Origin: Nostoc sp. C052
Lineage (GTDB): Bacteria; Cyanobacteriota; Cyanobacteriia; Cyanobacteriales; Nostocaceae
Reading direction: 5' to 3'
DNA: 64,000 nt
Assembly: GCF_013393905.1 (NCBI RefSeq)
Contig: NZ_CP040272.1
Location: 4,956,001 to 5,020,000, forward strand
Shown: positions 34,775 to 45,238 of the stretch, piece after piece
Position numbering within the stretch: position 1 is the stretch's first letter
Layout of the letters: every line of letters begins with the position of its first letter
The notes under the pieces: generated by a model
Told to the model about the DNA's origin: nothing
The model's database searches: none
What the model saw: only the letters and a program-made list of their open reading frames with translations
Translations under genes and position numbers: made by a program

Positions 34775-34900
34775 TTTTTCATAGGATTGTAGTGGCTCTT
34801 AATTATACTGATTGATTTAATAGATGAAATTGTCTAACGTTCGCAACCCCTAGCCTGACAAGCTATATTGCAGTTAGTTAATAATTTAGGAAAAACACCT

Positions 34901-35572
34901 GTGTTTCCCCTCTACGACGAAAATCCGACGCGAATCACCCCGTATTTCACCTACGGGTTAATTGGCATGAATATTATAGTTTTTATTCACGAGGTGAGCC
35001 TGTCAAATGCACAATTGAGTGAGTTTTTGAGCCAGTATGCGGTAGTACCTCAAGAGTTAACCACCAATTTGAATGGAGAGTGGATAACATTATTTACGTC
35101 GCAATTCTTACACGGCGGTTGGTGGCACTTAATCTCAAATATGGTATTTCTCTGGGTTTTTGGCAACAATATTGAAGATCGTTTAGGTCATACCAAATAT
35201 CTGATTTTTTATTTGGCGTGTGGTGCTTTAGCTGCCTTGTGCCAATGGTTTATTGGCATGAATTCTCAGATTCCTTCCTTGGGGGCAAGTGGGGCAATTT
35301 CTGGGGTTTTAGGTGCGTATATTATCCGCTTTCCCCACACTAAAGTTGTTACCTTAATATTTTTGGGGTTTTTCATCACCACAATTAGGGTGCCAGCACT
35401 AGTAATAATTGGACTTTTTATTGTGCAAAATGTCATATCCGGTCTTGCTACCCTGCAAACAGCCGCTAACATGACTGTGGAAACTGGTGGAGTTGCTTAT
35501 TGGGCGCACATTGGTGGTTTTGCTTTTGGGATAATTCTCGCTCCCCTATTTGGCTTGTTTCGACGCGACTAA
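34901..35572 (+). CDS. Rhomboid-family intramembrane serine protease, paralogue
   Basis: A 223-residue rhomboid, tandem duplicate of the gene at 34055. It keeps LGASGAISGVLGAY (Ser) and YWAHIGGFAFGIIL (His). The GTG at 34901 is chosen because the spacing to AGGAAAAACACC is the same as in the first copy. The paralogue lacks the C-terminal extension of its partner. Confidence 0.9.
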   Translation: MFPLYDENPTRITPYFTYGLIGMNIIVFIHEVSLSNAQLSEFLSQYAVVPQELTTNLNGEWITLFTSQFLHGGWWHLISNMVFLWVFGNNIEDRLGHTKYLIFYLACGALAALCQWFIGMNSQIPSLGASGAISGVLGAYIIRFPHTKVVTLIFLGFFITTIRVPALVIIGLFIVQNVISGLATLQTAANMTVETGGVAYWAHIGGFAFGIILAPLFGLFRRD

Positions 35573-35653
35573 ATACAGCATTTCCGAAAATTCGTAGCGA
35601 AACAATTACTACTTTTCAATTCTCTGCGTTAAAATTTCCACATTTGGCAACTA

Positions 35654-37837
35654 TTAGTTTTTGTTGGCACTCACCGAAACTTCTTCAGATTCTTCTACTT
35701 CTTCTACCTCCGATGTAAATGTTGATGATTTTACAACTTCTTCAGGTACAGAAACGATGATATCAGCACCATTGATAATTGCTCCCAATAACCCTAGTTC
35801 AGATTCAACCAATTGATCGATAGCTTCACCTAGCATATTCTCTTGTGTATAGTGTGGTCGTGCCACTAGTACGATCCCATCGCTGTAAGGTTGGATTAAC
35901 AAAGGGTCATTGGATATGCTGAGGGGACTCGTATCTAAAATAACTAAATCAAAACGTTCGCGGACATCTTCCATCAACCGCCGCATTTCGCTTGATTCAA
36001 GAATCGCAGCAGATTGCCGCACCGGGCCAGGACTGGGAAGAATGTATAAATTTTCTACATCAGGAACTAAACGGATACATTCACTCAAATTAGCGTAATA
36101 ACGCAGGGGTTCAATACCGGCTTCAGGGTCAGGAATTACTTTCAGGGATGCACTACGGGAAGGCGATCGCAAATCTGTTTCGATAATTAAGGTTCTTTTA
36201 CCAGCACGGGCTGAAGCAACACCCAAGTTATAAGCACTTGCCGTTTTGCCCTCTAGGCTACTGGTGCTAGTAATCAAAACTACCTTTAAGGTTTTACCAC
36301 CAATCCGGCGCAGATTACTACGGAATTTTTCATAAAATTCTAAATAAGGAGAGTCGGCGGAAAGCACTACTGGCACAGAGTCTTGATCCAAATCATCAAC
36401 TGGCATTAAAGGCAATTCTCCCAACACTGCCACTTCCCGTTGCTTGAGGCTCTGGCGGATATCCTCTCTGGTTTTGAAAGTTCCTTCCAACGCTCCTAGC
36501 AAAAATATCACCCCGCCACCAACCACCACGCCCAAGAAACCACCCACAGCAAGAGTAATAGGTACACTCTTCGGAGGTTTAACATCGACCGTGACTGTAG
36601 GGCGTCTGGCAATGCTGAGACTACTAGTAGTTTCTGCCTCTGCGGTTTTAGCATCGGTTAGCTTCACCTGCATTTGATCGTAGATAGCTTTTTTCAGGGC
36701 AACTTCCTGTTCTAAACGCGATCGCTCTAATTGCTTATTGGGTATCAGAGAATACTCTTGTCGTAGTCGCGCTTCTTGGCGGATTTCTTGAGATAGTTGT
36801 TGTTGCAGCGTCTCCCGTTGGGTTTGCAAAGACACCATTTGGTTTGCCAATTGCTGGCGGGCTGGATCTAAGCTACTTTGGGTACGAATACCTGCAACAC
36901 TACCCTGAAGCGGAGCCGCCGCCCCATCACCACCTAACACCTCTGCCGCACGTTGTTGCAGCAATTCCTCAGCAGCTTGTTTCTGACGCATCAACTGAAC
37001 CATTGTCGGGTGTTCCGGTCGCAAATCTTTTCTGAGTACAGCGATTTGCGACTCACTTTGATAAATTTGCGCTCGCAAGTTACCAATAATTGGATCGGCA
37101 CTCAAAGCCGAAGAAACATAAGCCTGTCCGACTGTTAAGCCTAATTTATTTTGTAAACTGCGAACTTGACCATCAACCCCAGAAATAGTTAATTGAATTT
37201 GCCGTTGGAGATTTTGGCTGGCAGTTATAGCGCTTAACAAACTACCATTCTCTGCTGCTAATATTGCTGTTCGCTCGATGCGATCGTACTGTTCCAACTT
37301 CTTCTCAGCAATTTGCAACTCCCGTTTAGTTGGTGGTGTGCGATCGTTAATTTTTTCAATAATTGCTTGTAATCGCCCAGTATTGATATCACTGCTCAAC
37401 TTGATCATTGCTTGCATCAATTCTGTCAAGACCTGTATACCTCGTTTGGGATCAGTATCTACATATTTCAATTCCAAAATACTAGATTCCAATTCTCCAC
37501 TCCTGGGGTTTTTTTTCGGAATAGAAAGTACGACACTGGCACCGAGCTTTGCCGGTTTGACACCGACTTTTTCTGCCACTGCTGCAACTATCTGGTTTGA
37601 GAGTAAAACTTCCTGACTCAATTCCTTTCCTTGCTGTTGGATCTCAGTACCAGTTGCAGAGAAAGAAACTGGTGGGCCACTATAGGTAAGTGCGGCAGAT
37701 GCTATATAGCTAGCAGGTGGCTCTGGTTGCATAGCGACCACAGTTGACCCAGCAACAACTAAAGCAAAACTAGCTAATCCAATCCACTTGTACTTATCAA
37801 AAGCAATAAGATAGCGCTTAACAATTGGTGGGGTCAT
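35654..37837 (-). CDS. Wzc-like polysaccharide co-polymerase / tyrosine autokinase
   Basis: A 727-residue protein. Membrane helices lie near residues 17-36 and 425-447, with a long periplasmic coiled-coil domain between them. The cytoplasmic BY-kinase domain has Walker A STSSLEGKTASAYNL, Walker A' LIIETDLRSPS and Walker B DLVILDTSPLS. The tail is Glu/Val/Ser-rich and has no tyrosine cluster, so classical C-terminal autophosphorylation may be missing. With the Wza-like protein upstream it should drive exopolysaccharide export. Confidence 0.9.
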   Translation of the reverse strand: MTPPIVKRYLIAFDKYKWIGLASFALVVAGSTVVAMQPEPPASYIASAALTYSGPPVSFSATGTEIQQQGKELSQEVLLSNQIVAAVAEKVGVKPAKLGASVVLSIPKKNPRSGELESSILELKYVDTDPKRGIQVLTELMQAMIKLSSDINTGRLQAIIEKINDRTPPTKRELQIAEKKLEQYDRIERTAILAAENGSLLSAITASQNLQRQIQLTISGVDGQVRSLQNKLGLTVGQAYVSSALSADPIIGNLRAQIYQSESQIAVLRKDLRPEHPTMVQLMRQKQAAEELLQQRAAEVLGGDGAAAPLQGSVAGIRTQSSLDPARQQLANQMVSLQTQRETLQQQLSQEIRQEARLRQEYSLIPNKQLERSRLEQEVALKKAIYDQMQVKLTDAKTAEAETTSSLSIARRPTVTVDVKPPKSVPITLAVGGFLGVVVGGGVIFLLGALEGTFKTREDIRQSLKQREVAVLGELPLMPVDDLDQDSVPVVLSADSPYLEFYEKFRSNLRRIGGKTLKVVLITSTSSLEGKTASAYNLGVASARAGKRTLIIETDLRSPSRSASLKVIPDPEAGIEPLRYYANLSECIRLVPDVENLYILPSPGPVRQSAAILESSEMRRLMEDVRERFDLVILDTSPLSISNDPLLIQPYSDGIVLVARPHYTQENMLGEAIDQLVESELGLLGAIINGADIIVSVPEEVVKSSTFTSEVEEVEESEEVSVSANKN

Positions 37838-38056
37838 GGTCGCTTCGCTCCAATTAAAAATTAAAAATTAAAAATTAAAAATTAGGAAGCACCAAACTAA
37901 AGATAGTGGCTTTGATCCAAGGATGCTATCAACTTCCTACTGTATATCTTGGTTGATATCTTTAATATTTTTCCATTACCGAATTCAAAGACAAGTTGCA
38001 GATGTGACTTCCTCCACTTGAAACTATGTCCAGATTGTATTCTTCTTTTATAGTCC

Positions 38057-39430
38057 CTAATTTGACCCACCACCGCCGAAGTTGTCAAAAAATCGGAGAA
38101 ACGATTGAACATTGAAGAAAGGTTGAGTAATGGTAGTCAATAAATTAGTAATTCTACCAATGAGGTTCCGACCAACAACAATAACATCATTATCTTGAAG
38201 TGCCACATTTTGAGAAGCATCACCGCCTAGAGCTTTTTTGGCATCAAGTTTTTGGGTAACAGCTTTACCTTGTTCGGGATCAAAGCGAACCAAAGCGATA
38301 TCGCGGAGGTTAGCGGTGTCGAGATTTACTCCTCCCAAAGCATCTACAAATGTACTACCGTTAGGCAGCGCTTGAGTGGAAATACCTCCCGCAGCGTAAT
38401 TTAAAACCCGGACTCTAATCTGTGGCACAGCCAAGGATGAACGTGCTACCAAATTGCGGTCATAACCGTTATCATTACCAATTTCACGACGAGGTACGAG
38501 TATGGCATCTCCGTCTTGTAAACGTAAATTCGGAATTGAACCGCCATTTTGCAGTGCTGCATATAAATCAATAGTTTGTGAAATCACAGAACCATCCATT
38601 AACTTGCGGCGTACTTGCACTTGTCGTAGGTCTGCATTCAAGGTTGAACCACCAGATATTAGCAAGGCATCAGCAACGCGAGGTGTTGTTGAATTAATCG
38701 GATAAATTCCTGGTCGAAATATTTCCCCGCTAATGGTAACTTGAACTGGTCGCGTCCCTAGCAAGGATACTACTACAATTGGATCTGGGAAAAAGCGACT
38801 CAAACCCAAGCGAATTTTTTCTTGAGCTTCTTCCAAGGTTAAACCTTGCAATGACACCGTTCCTACTTGCGGCACGACAATATTGCCTTCTGGACTAATT
38901 ACAGCTTGAAAATTTAAGTCTTGACGCTGCGTTGCTAAGGCTAAAACTATTACTGGATCAACCACATAACGATTTAAACCCAAGCGAATTTTTTCTTGAG
39001 CTTCCTGCAAAGTTAAACCTTGTAAGAAAACTGTTCCCAGTAACGGCACTACAATATTACCTTCTGGGTTGATTAAAGCTTGAAAGCTCAAATCTGGAAA
39101 GCGCTGAACCGAAACGCTAATTCCATCACCTATACCTAAGCGGTATGGGCCAGGGGGACGCTGAAGCACAACCCCAATCCCATCTCCTGGCCCCAAGAGG
39201 TAGCGGCTGAGTTGTGGGGAAATTTCTTCATTTGCACCTGGGGGTACAGCCTCAGTACCAGGCACCGGCGAGGGAGGTTGCCCTGGTGATTGCCCTGGTG
39301 ATTGTCCTTGAGGTGGAAAAGGCTGGGCAACAACCAGTTGGATAGGTGTTGTTAAGAAAACTCCTACTTGAAGACTGACAAAACACAGGGCGCTGAATCC
39401 ACGCATATAATAACTGGGATCTATGAACAT
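38057..39430 (-). CDS. Wza-like polysaccharide export protein with duplicated export domain
   Basis: A 457-residue periplasmic/outer-membrane export protein. After a signal-like N-terminus and a Pro/Gln-rich linker come two tandem copies of a Poly_export block (INPEGNIVVPLLGTVFLQGL and ISPEGNIVVPQVGTVSLQGL), then SLBB domains (GEIFRPGIYPI, PNLRLQDGDAILVPRRE). The doubling of the export block is unusual. It is upstream of the Wzc-like gene on the same strand. Confidence 0.88.
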   Translation of the reverse strand: MFIDPSYYMRGFSALCFVSLQVGVFLTTPIQLVVAQPFPPQGQSPGQSPGQPPSPVPGTEAVPPGANEEISPQLSRYLLGPGDGIGVVLQRPPGPYRLGIGDGISVSVQRFPDLSFQALINPEGNIVVPLLGTVFLQGLTLQEAQEKIRLGLNRYVVDPVIVLALATQRQDLNFQAVISPEGNIVVPQVGTVSLQGLTLEEAQEKIRLGLSRFFPDPIVVVSLLGTRPVQVTISGEIFRPGIYPINSTTPRVADALLISGGSTLNADLRQVQVRRKLMDGSVISQTIDLYAALQNGGSIPNLRLQDGDAILVPRREIGNDNGYDRNLVARSSLAVPQIRVRVLNYAAGGISTQALPNGSTFVDALGGVNLDTANLRDIALVRFDPEQGKAVTQKLDAKKALGGDASQNVALQDNDVIVVGRNLIGRITNLLTTITQPFFNVQSFLRFFDNFGGGGSN

Positions 39431-39652
39431 CGTTGTAGAAAATACTGATATAGAAATTAGTCGCGCCGAGTCGTTATTTTACTCTAAAAATGTCTTAGAT
39501 GTCTCTTTTCTCTGCAAGCATTTACCAAGGAAAAGAGAAAATTTTTACTAAATTTTATTTTCAACTTCATCTTTTAGGAGAGTTTCAGCTTGAGAGCAAT
39601 TTCATCGAGATACTTTTGATGAATCTCTGCACAAAGGCATCTTTAACAGACT

Positions 39653-40390
39653 CTACAAAGGGCCTGCCATTAATGTAGCTTGCACTGTTTCCCCAATAGA
39701 CTGGGCTAAAGACCAAGATGTTTCTACCTGACCCAAAGGTTCCATTGGAATTAAAATACTGACGCCCACCCAAGGAGTGCGTTGCTTACGCCACTGTGCT
39801 AATTGATCTGCTACAAACCAGTGAAAAGGTGATGGATTTCCGCCGTCTGGCATGGCGTACCATTGCAAGACAGCAAAAGTTTGTTGTGGCGTGGAGGCGC
39901 GAAAGAACCTAGCTTCTACTTGAGTTTTGACATTAGAAGCTAACTTGGCAGGTGGTTTCACAGTAAATTCAGCAGAACGAGATTGAGCTACATCCCATTT
40001 TCCCCAACGCGATCTTCCCCAGCCGTTAACGTCTGTCCACTCTACCTCTGGTTGATCCATAGGCCCGTTTTGCGGTAACAAAAGTAGAATTGCCTGGGAT
40101 TGGGAGCCTTCTTTTTTAATTATCTGTAAAGACCATTGATGTTCGCCAATTTGTTGTTGTGCTTGTTCAATGGTTTGCCAACCAGGAAGGGTTAACCCAG
40201 TCTTGTGGATCTGTTTTAATTGTCTGAGGGTAGTAACAGGAGGTGGCTGTTTCCATTGCCAGTGTCCTGTCAGGTATCCGGGAATCCCTGCAATTGCCAG
40301 TAGCAGTAGCAATAACAATAGTGCTGCTACTTGACTCAATTGGTTTTCCTTGAAAAACTTAGAGAAGGAAGTCATCAGTAAAATTTGCAA
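39653..40390 (-). CDS. EpsI-like cyanoexosortase-associated protein
   Basis: A 245-residue protein with one N-terminal membrane helix (about 21-39) and a periplasmic domain of the EpsI type. Exosortase gene sets of cyanobacteria have such a partner directly after the exosortase, as here. An internal start at residue 6 is possible. The role in PEP-CTERM sorting or polysaccharide export is inferred from the pairing. Confidence 0.75.
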   Translation of the reverse strand: MQILLMTSFSKFFKENQLSQVAALLLLLLLLAIAGIPGYLTGHWQWKQPPPVTTLRQLKQIHKTGLTLPGWQTIEQAQQQIGEHQWSLQIIKKEGSQSQAILLLLPQNGPMDQPEVEWTDVNGWGRSRWGKWDVAQSRSAEFTVKPPAKLASNVKTQVEARFFRASTPQQTFAVLQWYAMPDGGNPSPFHWFVADQLAQWRKQRTPWVGVSILIPMEPLGQVETSWSLAQSIGETVQATLMAGPL

Positions 40391-40673
40391 TACTTAGGCA
40401 AAATTTTACTTTATAAAATAACATTGTGAGTTCAGTAATATTTAGGACTTACGTATAAGTGATGAAAAATTAAGGAAGTGGCCAGGGAGCGGGGGGAAAT
40501 AACCCCTGATTCCTGCCGTAGAATGAAGGGGGGAACATGTTCTTACGTCCCCCAATAAGAGTTAAGTGGTTCTCGAAGGTTCTCGAACGGGAATGGGTCG
40601 AATCCCCATCTGAACTATCACCCTTGCTCCCTGCTCCCTGCCCCCTGCCTCTTTTCAATCCCCAATCCCCAGT

Positions 40674-41567
40674 TCAACTTTCTGCTTCTTGCTGAGTTTC
40701 TGGAGATGTCGAGAAATAGTTATTAATCCAATTCAGTAAGGGTACTAATGACACCAGCATACAAGCAGAGTAAAGATCGCCACCCCAACCCTCATGTAGC
40801 CATCTAAAGGCCGCTTCTTGTCCTGTGCCGTGAAAGAAAGTCAGTAAAGTATTACGAATGATATTGGCACTAGTACTAACGATCGCAGCAATAGATAAAA
40901 ACGATATAGTTGTGGGGCGTGAAGACAAAGCATCTGTCCAATAAAGCAGCATTAAGCCGACGTAGAGAGTAGTAAATAACATTTTCAACCCCGCACAATA
41001 GGGGGCAACTTCTACAATCCGTCCTCCCACATAGAGATTTATCTCATCTACAGTTACTTCCATACCAAATTGATTTAGTATGAAACCTGCCGCACCAGCG
41101 ATAAAGCTCTGGAGAGGCAAGGTATAGGGTGCAATCAGATAGGGTAATGCCGTTGGGGTTGCTAAAAATACTAGTAGCAGGGGAAATCCTTGCAGTCCCA
41201 AACCTGATATTCCCTTAAACCACAAGCATAATCCTACTAATATAACGGGCAAGGAAAGGTTAACCCACTCTGTAACACCGCTAAGATAAAAAACTGCTCC
41301 TAATAATAAGAAAACAGCGCCCAAAGGATGGATGGTATCTGGCAAACGTCTCCATTTTTTCCGGTTTATCCAGCCTAGATAAGCCGCGAATGGTAGACCA
41401 ATAATCCCATGGCTAAAATATTCGTGTTCTGTACTAATATTTTTGTGTAGCCAACCATCCAACCAATGTAGCAATATCGGAGCATAAAGCAGCAGCAAAA
41501 CGCCTAAAATAGCTAGATTTAACAAGCCTGATGCGTTTATATTTTTAACCTGTTGCCGGAGTGCCAT
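40674..41567 (-). CDS. crtA: Cyanoexosortase A
   Basis: A 297-residue membrane protein with about eight helices. The catalytic triad of exosortases is present: Cys in VAPYCAGLKMLFTT, Arg in IIRNTLLTFFHG and His in RWLHEGWGG. Exosortases act on PEP-CTERM proteins and are linked to exopolysaccharide genes, as here with Wzc and Wza. No PEP-CTERM substrate is seen in the window. Confidence 0.85.
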   Translation of the reverse strand: MALRQQVKNINASGLLNLAILGVLLLLYAPILLHWLDGWLHKNISTEHEYFSHGIIGLPFAAYLGWINRKKWRRLPDTIHPLGAVFLLLGAVFYLSGVTEWVNLSLPVILVGLCLWFKGISGLGLQGFPLLLVFLATPTALPYLIAPYTLPLQSFIAGAAGFILNQFGMEVTVDEINLYVGGRIVEVAPYCAGLKMLFTTLYVGLMLLYWTDALSSRPTTISFLSIAAIVSTSANIIRNTLLTFFHGTGQEAAFRWLHEGWGGDLYSACMLVSLVPLLNWINNYFSTSPETQQEAES

Positions 41568-41682
41568 GATTTTCAGTATTAGTCATTGGTCATTGGTCAT
41601 TGGTCATTGGTCATTTGTCATTGGTTTTAAACAAAGGACAAATTACAAACGATTTAGACGCACATTTAGGTATGAATCAACT

Positions 41683-42939
41683 TCAAACTACCACGCTGTT
41701 AAGGTCAGCAGAAGATATGTTGTCTGCTTGATGATTCATAGGGACTTCTAGGGCGGAATTATCGAGTCCTAACCAATCAGTAGAAGATAGGTTATCTGTC
41801 TTATAACTTGCTGAGACTGCATTAGCGATCGCGGCTACAACTTCTTTAACTTGGCTACTGCTCAAACCAGGATACATCGGTAATGATAATATTTGCTGTG
41901 ATAACTTCTCTGCTTGGGGAAAATCTCCCGGCTGATAGCCTAAGTTGCTAAATGCTGGCTGGAGATGACAAGGAATTGGGTAATGAATGCCAGTTTGAAT
42001 CCCCGCTGCTGTGAGTTTTTCCTGGAGTTGCTGGCGTTCTATTGGGCAAGAATCATCAACTTTAATCACATAGAGATGATACACATGTCCTGTATCACTT
42101 TGGTTTTCTATAGGGATAATCCCAGAAGTGGCTAAAGGTGCTAGTTCTGAATCATACTGCTGGGCAATAGTCAAGCGATCGCGATTCCACTGTGGTAAAT
42201 ATGGTAATTTTTTGTGTAAAATTGCTGCTTGCAAAGTATCCAAGCGGCTATTTGTACCTGGTTCAGTATGAAAATACTTCTGTGATGCACCATAATTTCG
42301 CAAGCGCACCATCTTCTGGGCTACATCCAAATCCCGTGTCAGCAGCATTCCTCCATCTCCAAATGCTCCCAAATTTTTGCTGGGATAGAAACTAAAAGCT
42401 GCTCCTATTCCTACTGAACCAGCATGATATCCGTCTCTTTGGGCGAGATGTGCTTGGGCGGCATCTTCAAAAATTAGTAGTTTGTAGGTATCGGCAAAAT
42501 TAATTAAATCATTTGGTGATACCATCTGCCCATAGAGATGCACAGGGATAATGGCTTTAGTCTGAGGTGTAATTGCCTTTGCTGCGGATTCTAAATCAAT
42601 TAAAGCTGTTTGGCGATCGCAATCTACCAAAATGGGCTTGGCACCAGCGCGCAGCACCCCGATTAAGGTTGCAACAAAAGTGTTTGCTGGTAAAATTACT
42701 TCATCGCCAGCACCGATATTACAGGCTTGTAATCCCAGAGCGATCGCATCTGTTCCTGATGCAACACCAACCCCGTAAGCTGCTCCAGATGCTACCGCAA
42801 ATGCTGCTTCAAAATCTGAGAGTGCTTGCCCTAAAATAAAGTCTCCCCGTTCCAATACAGATTGGATTGCATCTTGCAATTGCGTTTGAATTGGTTCATG
42901 TTGTAATTTCAAGTCTACAAAAGGAACTCTAATAGTCAT
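41683..42939 (-). CDS. DegT/DnrJ/EryC1/StrS-family sugar aminotransferase
   Basis: A 418-residue PLP enzyme of the sugar-aminotransferase family. The PLP lysine is in FSFYPSKNLGAFGDGG, and FEDAAQAHLA carries the cofactor Asp. It probably makes an amino sugar for the polysaccharide exported by the neighbouring Wzc/Wza pair. The start MTIRVPFVDLK (42939) is preferred over ATG/GTG codons 15 bases upstream. The C-terminal 45 residues extend past the usual domain end. Confidence 0.88.
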   Translation of the reverse strand: MTIRVPFVDLKLQHEPIQTQLQDAIQSVLERGDFILGQALSDFEAAFAVASGAAYGVGVASGTDAIALGLQACNIGAGDEVILPANTFVATLIGVLRAGAKPILVDCDRQTALIDLESAAKAITPQTKAIIPVHLYGQMVSPNDLINFADTYKLLIFEDAAQAHLAQRDGYHAGSVGIGAAFSFYPSKNLGAFGDGGMLLTRDLDVAQKMVRLRNYGASQKYFHTEPGTNSRLDTLQAAILHKKLPYLPQWNRDRLTIAQQYDSELAPLATSGIIPIENQSDTGHVYHLYVIKVDDSCPIERQQLQEKLTAAGIQTGIHYPIPCHLQPAFSNLGYQPGDFPQAEKLSQQILSLPMYPGLSSSQVKEVVAAIANAVSASYKTDNLSSTDWLGLDNSALEVPMNHQADNISSADLNSVVV

Positions 42940-43675
42940 TTTATTCATTACCAATTGTCCTCAACAAATATTTCCTCGTATGCCAAAAATAGAACCGCCC
43001 GCCTAATTTTCGGTGTGAAATTGTAATAGATTTAATCTATTGGATCGGGACTTAGATCAACTACCTAGTAGACTATGGGTAATTCAAAATCATCCCCTAT
43101 TCATTTGATCCCTCGAAGTTACCATCAGACTTATTCCCAAACTGCCACTCAAAATGCAAAAAGCTTTTCAACTAAGCTTTTGACTAATTTTGTAGCTTGC
43201 TTCACCATAGAAATATGCTTGGTCTATTTACGTCATACTGTACTAGGATTATCATTTATTGGTGCTAGATGTTATCGGTAAAAATGGCTATATATAATTA
43301 CACTAATATGCTAGTTATTTTAAGTAAATTTACTTTAAACATGCCAGTAAAAGTTTTCCCTTATATAGCTTGAGAATGACACCGCCTTTCCATTCTGTTT
43401 CTAGGATTAGCTTACCCTAGCTGAATCCAAATCTAACGCAGCCTGATTGCAAAATCTCAAGCAATAAAGACTACACCAGCGATCAACAAAGAACATTCAG
43501 CACCAGTAACTAGTGACTAGCGGACACACTTCGTCGGCTTAGTGGAAGGGATAAAAAATTTTTGCCCTAAATTTGTTTGTCAGAGGCAAAATTAGGGAAT
43601 GCTTAAAAATAGCAATTGATAACCTAGAAATAGAGCTTATATCAATTACAGAATCGAGAAATTATTAAGGTAGCA
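42940..43675. other. Intergenic region between aminotransferase and kinase genes
   Basis: A 736-base gap. The only + strand ORF of note (43075-43281) has no ribosome site or recognisable domain and I do not call it. Promoters for both divergent genes are expected here. No repeat or RNA gene seen. Confidence 0.3.
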
Positions 43676-45238
43676 GTGGCAATGATAGAGCCTGAAAACA
43701 AATTATTTGCCCTAAAGGATGGTTGGGATTCTCATGAATCAAGAGAACAACAACGCCTCAAAGCTTTGTCAGATTTAGGTTTGCGGCAACCAGAAACGAT
43801 TCCAGTTTTTGAAGAAGCCACACAGACTGCTGCCCACTTTTTGGAAGCACCAATTTCCATATTGGGATTTGTGGATCAAGAACGCCACTGGTTTAAGTCG
43901 TCGGTGGGCTTATCTAGACTGGGATTGATGAATCATTTGGCACAAAGCCGCCAATTGTCACGCCGGGAATCCTTTTGCACTCAGGTAGTAGAGAGCTTAC
44001 AAATATTTGTAATTAATGATACACACAAACTTACAGATCCAGTACTTGCTAGCAGCAAGTTAGTGCAAGATTATGGTATTCGTGCTTACTTAGGAGCGCC
44101 ACTGATAGATGCTGAGGGACATTGTTTGGGTGCATTGGCGGTGATGGATTTAGTCCCACGCAATTTTACAAACCGAGACATTGAGTTTTTACAAATCATC
44201 GCTCGTTGGAGCATGAGTGAATTTGAGCGTAACCGACTCCTGCAAGGGAAACTCGAATCAAGCACTCCCAAAAACGCTCCAATATTTTCACTCAATGACG
44301 AACGTAATACTGAGATTATTAAAATCACCGCATCTACTAAAGATAGCGACTCTATTTCTACCAAGCAACTGAAACTAGAACTTTTGGGTCAGCTAACTCA
44401 GGAGTTACGCACGCCCTTAACATCTGTACTTGGTATGGCTAGTGTTTTAGGACGTGAGATTTATGGCCCTTTGACAACTAAGCAGAGAGAATATTTAGAA
44501 ATCATCCAACACAGTGGTCGGTACTTACTTTCTCTAGTAAACGAAATTACCGAACTAGGAGCTATGGATGACAACTCAACTGTGCTAAATCTAGCTCCTG
44601 TAGATATTGAAATGCTATGCCAACAAGCTATCAATACCCTAGAAGAAGTGGCTAACCGCCGCGAGCAAGATATTCGCCTGTCTATAGAACCGGGACGCAA
44701 TCGCATTTGGCCTTTAGATAAAGACAAGGTGCGGCAAATCCTCTATCACCTGGTTTTTAGTGTAATTCAACTTTCGGCTACAGGTAGCATTGTTCGCATT
44801 CATGTTTCTTACAAGGAAGATACGCTCAACATTACTATTTGGGTTTCCCATCCTTGGCTGGGAGATGGCATCACTGAGGTTGATCCCTATTTTCGTCTCA
44901 ATTCTTTGTCGCTGCTAGAACTGACAGGTGAGGTAGGAACTTACAATACTCATACAGAAGGACAAGAGCAACTAGATGCTTCATCAGTAGCGGTGGATAA
45001 TTCCAAAAATTCGAGTGATTCCCACGCAAATTTCTTTGCTACTAGTTCCGGTATAAATTTAGCTAAATCACATGGAAGTCTTTCTCGTGAAAGTTTGGGT
45101 CTATTACTAAGTTGTCAACTGGCAGAATTGCATGGTGGACACATTTTGATTCAGGGTTCGCCAGAATCAGGATATCGTTATGTGCTTTCTTTGCCGCTGC
45201 AAGTGGCGACTCCTTCACAAGCAATTAGTGATGTCTAA
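43676..45238 (+). CDS. GAF-domain histidine-kinase-like protein with degenerate kinase core
   Basis: A 520-residue protein. A GAF domain spans about residues 30-185. The dimerisation helix reads LLGQLTQELRTPLTSVLGM: the phospho-accepting His of the H-box (usually SHELRTPL) is Gln. The N-box lacks its Asn (RQILYHLVFSVIQLS) and the G-boxes are worn (SLGLLLSCQLAELHGG). It therefore probably does not phosphorylate itself and may act as a sensor scaffold or regulator. The start is GTG at 43676 or ATG at 43682. Confidence 0.85.
   Translation: MAMIEPENKLFALKDGWDSHESREQQRLKALSDLGLRQPETIPVFEEATQTAAHFLEAPISILGFVDQERHWFKSSVGLSRLGLMNHLAQSRQLSRRESFCTQVVESLQIFVINDTHKLTDPVLASSKLVQDYGIRAYLGAPLIDAEGHCLGALAVMDLVPRNFTNRDIEFLQIIARWSMSEFERNRLLQGKLESSTPKNAPIFSLNDERNTEIIKITASTKDSDSISTKQLKLELLGQLTQELRTPLTSVLGMASVLGREIYGPLTTKQREYLEIIQHSGRYLLSLVNEITELGAMDDNSTVLNLAPVDIEMLCQQAINTLEEVANRREQDIRLSIEPGRNRIWPLDKDKVRQILYHLVFSVIQLSATGSIVRIHVSYKEDTLNITIWVSHPWLGDGITEVDPYFRLNSLSLLELTGEVGTYNTHTEGQEQLDASSVAVDNSKNSSDSHANFFATSSGINLAKSHGSLSRESLGLLLSCQLAELHGGHILIQGSPESGYRYVLSLPLQVATPSQAISDV

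Noticed and set aside
43075..43281. 68-residue ORF in the gap before the GAF protein
   Set aside because: No ribosome site or domain; looks like chance.
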